The translations under genes were made by a program, and so were the position numbers. Source: Eubacteriales Family XIII. Incertae Sedis bacterium (lineage in GTDB: Bacteria; Bacillota; Clostridia; Peptostreptococcales; Anaerovoracaceae). Taken from it: a stretch of DNA of 8,067 bases. The number at the start of each line of letters is the position of its first letter. Position 1 is the first letter of the stretch. The notes beneath the pieces are model-generated. The model ran no database searches and was not told the DNA's origin. It saw only the letters and a list, made by a program, of their open reading frames with translations. Positions 5,834 through 8,067 of the stretch are shown piece after piece. Location of the stretch: contig JAITKU010000241.1 of assembly GCA_031278255.1 (NCBI GenBank), forward strand, positions 1-8,067. Reading direction: 5' to 3'.

Positions 5834-6734
5834 ACCGACGATTTTTCAGACTCCGCAGCAGTTCGATCAGGCCCTCGAGTTCTTCCCTGCTGTAGTAGCT
5901 GAGTTCTATGCTGCCGCGGTTCCCGCGATTGTTGATGCGGACTTTCGTCCCCAATATGCCGTGCAAGTCCTCCTCGACAGCGCGTATTTCCGCATTCTTC
6001 GCGCGGGGCTTCGGCTTCGCGCCGTTCTTGCCGTCGGCAAAACGCGGATCGGCGGCCAAGGTCTCCGCCTCTCTGACCGAACAGCCGTGTTCCGCCAGAT
6101 ACGCGGCCAGTTTGCTCTGCTTTTTGGAATCGCCGAGGGCGGCAATGGCTTTCCCGTGCCCGCCGCTCAAGCGCCCGTCCGCCATGTAGTCACGCACATC
6201 CTCCGGCAGACGCAAAAGCCGAAGCGCGTTTGCGATATAGGGCCGGCTTTTACCGACGCTCTTCGCCAGTTCCTCCTGCGTGAATCCAAAGGCGTCCAGC
6301 GCCTGTTTGAGCGCGACGGCCTCCTCGATGGGGTTCAAATCCTCCCGCTGTATATTCTCTATCAACGCGAACAATATGCGCTGTTCCTCGCTGATCTCGC
6401 GCACAATGCAGGGGACGTCTTTGAGACCCGCCTTTTTTGCGGCCCGCCAGCGCCTTTCCCCGGCCACAAGTTCAAAGCCGACGGCGGACGCGCGCACGAT
6501 GAGCGGCTGTATTACGCCGTGCGTCTTTATCGAAACGGCGAGATCGTCGATCGCTTCCTCCTTGAAGTGCGTGCGCGGCTGTTTCGCGTTGGGTTTGATC
6601 TCGTGAATATCTATGTAACGCACGTGCGCCGCCGCATCGCCGGCCTTTTCACGATCCACGGGCACACCGGTTCCCGCCTCTTCAAACAGCGCGCCGAGGC
6701 CCCTGCCGAGGCCCCTGCCGTTTGCCGCGCTCAT
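5832..6734 (-). CDS. parB: Chromosome partitioning protein ParB (Spo0J type)
   Basis: ParB is a CTP-dependent DNA clamp that loads at parS, spreads along DNA, recruits SMC/condensin and stimulates the ParA ATPase. The 300-residue protein has the N-terminal ParA-activating motif RGLGRGLGALF (7-17), the CTP-binding ParB box around VAGERRWRAAK (90-100), ENIQREDLNPIEEA (126-139), a helix-turn-helix for parS recognition (about 151-177, FTQEELAKSVGKSRPYIANALRLLRLP) and a C-terminal dimerisation region (about 250-300). A lysine/arginine-rich linker precedes the last domain. The start overlaps the parA stop as ATGA, indicating translational coupling. Its binding sites are present upstream of parA at 7635-7650 and 7741-7756. 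Length and domain order are normal for chromosomal Firmicutes ParB. Confidence 0.96.
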   Translation of the reverse strand: MSAANGRGLGRGLGALFEEAGTGVPVDREKAGDAAAHVRYIDIHEIKPNAKQPRTHFKEEAIDDLAVSIKTHGVIQPLIVRASAVGFELVAGERRWRAAKKAGLKDVPCIVREISEEQRILFALIENIQREDLNPIEEAVALKQALDAFGFTQEELAKSVGKSRPYIANALRLLRLPEDVRDYMADGRLSGGHGKAIAALGDSKKQSKLAAYLAEHGCSVREAETLAADPRFADGKNGAKPKPRAKNAEIRAVEEDLHGILGTKVRINNRGNRGSIELSYYSREELEGLIELLRSLKNRR

Positions 6735-7507
6735 AGCCGGTTTTCCTCAAGTTCTAAAAATTCTTCCGCGAATTCCGTGTAAGCCTCCGCGCCCTTTGAT
6801 TTCGGATCGTATTCCGTAATGGGCATCCCGTAACTCGGCGCCTCCGCAAGCCTTACATTTCTTGGAATTACCGTGGCGTACACCTTCTCGCGAAAATACT
6901 TCTTGACCTCTTCCACCACCTGAATCGACAAGTTTGTCCTGCCGTCGAACATGCTCAAAATAACACCTTGAATTTCCAAATTTGGGTTTAAACTCTTCTT
7001 TACCAGGTCGATCGTACTCATAAGCTGGCTCACACCCTCAAGGGCATAAAACTCGCATTGTATCGGGATCAGTACGCTGTCCACCGCCGTAAGCGAGTTG
7101 ATCGTAAGCAGACCGAGGGACGGCGGACAATCTATAAAGATATAATCGAATTCGCCCCTTATCCTGTCCAGCGCCTTTTTCAGCCGTTTTTCTCTCCCCT
7201 CGAGTTGTACGAGTTCGATCTCCGCGCCGGCCAGTTCCACGCTGGCGGGCAACACTTTGAGCGTTTCAATGCTCGTATCCAAAACGGCCGCCATCGGATC
7301 GGCGTTTTCATCTATCAAAACCTCATACATGGTTTTTTCGAGGTTTTTCTTGGATATTCCGATTCCGCTTGTCGTATTCCCCTGTGGATCAATATCCATA
7401 ATCAGAATGTGTTTCCCGCGCAGGGCCAAACACGCGGCCAAATTGATATTGGTCGTGGTTTTGCCCACCCCGCCTTTCTGGTTGAATATTGCGATAGCCT
7501 TACCCAA
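6731..7507 (-). CDS. parA: Chromosome partitioning ATPase ParA (Soj type)
   Basis: ParA is a deviant Walker ATPase that binds DNA nonspecifically when ATP-bound and drives segregation of ParB-parS complexes; Soj homologues also modulate DnaA. The 258-residue protein shows the deviant Walker A KGGVGKTT (11-18) with its signature lysine, the Walker A' region MDIDPQGN (37-44), Walker B FIDCPPS (124-130) and VIPRNVRLAEAPSYGMPI near the C terminus. The start codon is TTG (7507-7505). It gives MGKAIAIFNQKGG, the normal family N terminus, and is preceded by a strong GGAAAGGGGGG ribosome-binding site (7524-7514). The ATG at 7553 is in a different frame and opens a 17-codon leader ORF that overlaps the parA start. 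The parA stop overlaps parB. Confidence 0.96.
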   Translation of the reverse strand: MGKAIAIFNQKGGVGKTTTNINLAACLALRGKHILIMDIDPQGNTTSGIGISKKNLEKTMYEVLIDENADPMAAVLDTSIETLKVLPASVELAGAEIELVQLEGREKRLKKALDRIRGEFDYIFIDCPPSLGLLTINSLTAVDSVLIPIQCEFYALEGVSQLMSTIDLVKKSLNPNLEIQGVILSMFDGRTNLSIQVVEEVKKYFREKVYATVIPRNVRLAEAPSYGMPITEYDPKSKGAEAYTEFAEEFLELEENRL

Positions 7508-7553
7508 TGTTGTCCCCCCTTTCCGTCAGGATAACCGCTTGCTCTTTCTCCAT
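7500..7553 (-). CDS. 17-codon leader ORF overlapping the parA start
   Basis: An ATG at 7553-7551 opens MEKEQAVILTERGDNIG, ending at TAA 7502-7500. The parA TTG start lies inside its last codons, in another frame, with an 8-nt overlap. The ATG sits exactly 6 nt after a TATAAT box, so it would be read as a leaderless start. The ORF contains the parA Shine-Dalgarno sequence, so ribosomes ending here could reinitiate at TTG (translational coupling), or the peptide could be regulatory. No homologue is recognised. It could be a chance ORF; its placement is the main argument for it. Confidence 0.4.
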   Translation of the reverse strand: MEKEQAVILTERGDNIG

Positions 7554-7559
7554 ACAGCG

Positions 7560-7588
7560 ATTATATAACATTTCTCTTCACATTGCCA
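7560..7588 (-). promoter_or_regulatory. Promoter of the parA-parB operon
   Basis: On the minus strand a perfect TATAAT (7565-7560) lies 17 bp downstream of TGGCAA (7588-7583), a poor -35. The -10 box ends 6 nt before ATG 7553. parS sites begin about 50 bp upstream, so ParB bound there could affect this promoter. Confidence 0.55.
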
Positions 7589-7634
7589 GCCTTTAAGTAA
7601 ATTTTCTCGACATCCCGCGAAAAATTTCTCCCGA

Positions 7635-7650
7635 TGTTTCACGTGGAACA
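7635..7650 (-). other. parS site 1 (ParB-binding centromere site)
   Basis: On the minus strand the site reads TGTTCCACGTGAAACA, a full match to the Bacillus-type 16-bp parS consensus. Chromosomal parS sites cluster near oriC and commonly lie close to parAB, as here. It is the nearer of two perfect copies, about 130 bp upstream of the parA start. Confidence 0.93.
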
Positions 7651-7688
7651 CCGGGGGATGCAAAAAACGGCGGTTTTGCGGAACCGTG

Positions 7689-7705
7689 TGTTTCCCGCGG
7701 GAACT
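7689..7705 (-). other. Degenerate parS-like site between the two parS sites
   Basis: On the minus strand it reads AGTTCC-CGCGG-GAAACA. Both parS outer half-sites (TGTTCC, GAAACA) are nearly complete, but the centre is CGCGG instead of ACGT, giving 17 bp rather than 16. It lies almost exactly midway between the two intact parS sites (about 54 and 52 bp centre to centre). It is probably a decayed or low-affinity parS; the similarity could be chance. Confidence 0.35.
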
Positions 7706-7740
7706 GCGCTTCCGCCCTTGCGCCGCCTGCCTTGTGCCGA

Positions 7741-7756
7741 TGTTTCACGTGGAACA
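7741..7756 (-). other. parS site 2 (ParB-binding centromere site)
   Basis: Identical to site 1 over all 16 bp and in the same orientation, 106 bp away. Both copies are preceded on the plus strand by CCGA and followed by C. Confidence 0.93.
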
Positions 7757-7950
7757 CGGGTCGTCGTTGCGAGGCTCGCCCCGCCCATTCCTTTGGGATA
7801 CGCGGGATCGGAGCGTTTTGTTTATATGAAACACAAGGAGGGGACGGAGGCTTTATGCGAACCGCACAAAACCTCCGTCCCCTCCACGGGCCACCGCCGG
7901 AGCCTCTCTGCCCGAGCGGGTTTTTGATTTTCCGACGATCAATTATCACT
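7757..7950. other. Non-coding stretch between parS and the right-end repeat
   Basis: No convincing gene on either strand. In many Firmicutes rsmG lies upstream of parA, but no rsmG sequence is recognisable up to the window end. The stretch contains a 14-bp hairpin (7837-7885) and a short GC-rich inverted repeat before TTTTT near 7908-7925. Confidence 0.55.
7837..7885. other. Perfect 14-bp long-stem hairpin
   Basis: GGAGGGGACGGAGG (7837-7850) pairs perfectly with CCTCCGTCCCCTCC (7872-7885). The 21-nt loop can itself form TGCG-AAC-CGCA. Neither strand has a proper T-run after the stem, so it is not a canonical terminator. It could be a structured RNA, an mRNA boundary element or a short palindromic repeat. 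Confidence 0.6.
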
Positions 7951-8006
7951 TTCAATTTTGGCTCCGTCCAAAATTGAAGCGCCAAAGGCGCACTTCAATT
8001 GTTGAA
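7951..8006 (+). repeat. Structured palindromic repeat, right copy
   Basis: The 56-nt counterpart of the element at 16-68, in inverted orientation. Hairpin I is TTCAATTTTGG (7951-7961), loop CTCCGT, CCAAAATTGAA (7968-7978). Hairpin II uses AATTGAAGCGCC (7972-7983), loop AAA, GGCGC, an AC bulge and TTCAATT (7994-8000). The two share AATTGAA and cannot form together. Loop CTCCGT and the AC bulge are conserved between copies, while stem bases differ in a paired way. Confidence 0.75.
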
Positions 8007-8010
8007 CGGA

Positions 8011-8053
8011 TGTTTTGAGGGGACAAGGGCTTCGCCCGCCGCCCCTCAAAACA
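8011..8053. repeat. Nested 12-bp hairpin adjoining the right repeat
   Basis: TGTTTTGAGGGG (8011-8022) pairs with CCCCTCAAAACA (8042-8053) and encloses GGGC-TTC-GCCC (8027-8037). The left arm begins with TGTTTTG, which is also found next to the left repeat copy (7-13 on the opposite strand), so this hairpin may be part of the same composite repeat. The motif GGCGTCAGT follows at 8056-8064 and also occurs at 73-81. Confidence 0.55.
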
Positions 8054-8067
8054 TAGGCGTCAGTGGG

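Noticed and set aside
6703..6720. Tandem 12-bp repeat near the parB start
   Set aside because: It encodes RGLGRGLG, a normal conserved ParB N-terminal motif.
5775..6782. 335-codon plus-strand frame opposite parB
   Set aside because: The minus strand here encodes an unmistakable full-length ParB; the plus frame has no recognisable features.
7687..7706. Resemblance to a type I-E CRISPR repeat (TTCCCGCGGGAA core)
   Set aside because: It is a single copy with no loop, no spacer and no second repeat. Similarity to parS half-sites explains it better. No CRISPR array is visible in the window.
7908..7925. CCCG-AG-CGGG followed by TTTTT as a plus-strand terminator
   Set aside because: The palindrome leaves too small a loop for a stable stem, and no plus-strand gene ends nearby.
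7593..7985. Minus-strand frame containing FHVKH and VPRET
   Set aside because: These residues are just the translation of parS and parS-like sites; the rest has no coding character, and there is no sign of rsmG.

Overview
The window looks like origin-proximal chromosome from a fairly GC-rich Firmicutes/Clostridia-type bacterium, probably uncultured. The grounds are an overlapping parA-parB (soj/spo0J) pair, two parS sites that match the Bacillus-type consensus on the minus strand, and a ribonuclease HI carrying the long insert seen in clostridial homologues. This placement is inference from gene content; no rRNA or other taxonomic marker is present.

Layout. Positions 1-496 are non-coding: a structured repeat at the left edge, an AT-rich block with nested inverted repeats, a GC-rich hairpin, then a sigma70-type promoter. 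A plus-strand run follows: a PAS/AAA+/Fis sigma54-dependent activator (497-2209), then cas7e, cas5e and cas6e of a type I-E Cascade (2206-5080), joined by 4-5 nt overlaps. The RNase HI gene (5191-5787) has its own promoter. On the minus strand, converging on rnhA, lie parB (5832-6734) and parA (6731-7507), with a 17-codon leader ORF in front of parA and a rho-independent terminator after parB. Positions 7554-8067 are non-coding and hold the parA promoter, two parS sites with a degenerate third midway between them, two strong hairpins and a second, inverted copy of the left-edge repeat.

Main point. The Cas genes form only the backbone and crRNA-processing part of a type I-E complex. There is no cas3, cas8e (cse1), cas11 (cse2), cas1, cas2 or CRISPR array in the window. 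The place normally taken by cas11 holds a sigma54 activator, and the place normally taken by cas1 holds rnhA. All three reading frames are open and the Cas6e catalytic histidine is present. This is therefore either a recently orphaned remnant or a repurposed RNA-binding/processing complex under an unusual regulator.

Two other signals deserve attention. Three transcription units share the same geometry, a -10 hexamer exactly 6 nt before an ATG, which predicts leaderless mRNAs. The repeats at the two window ends keep the same set of alternative hairpins through compensatory base changes.
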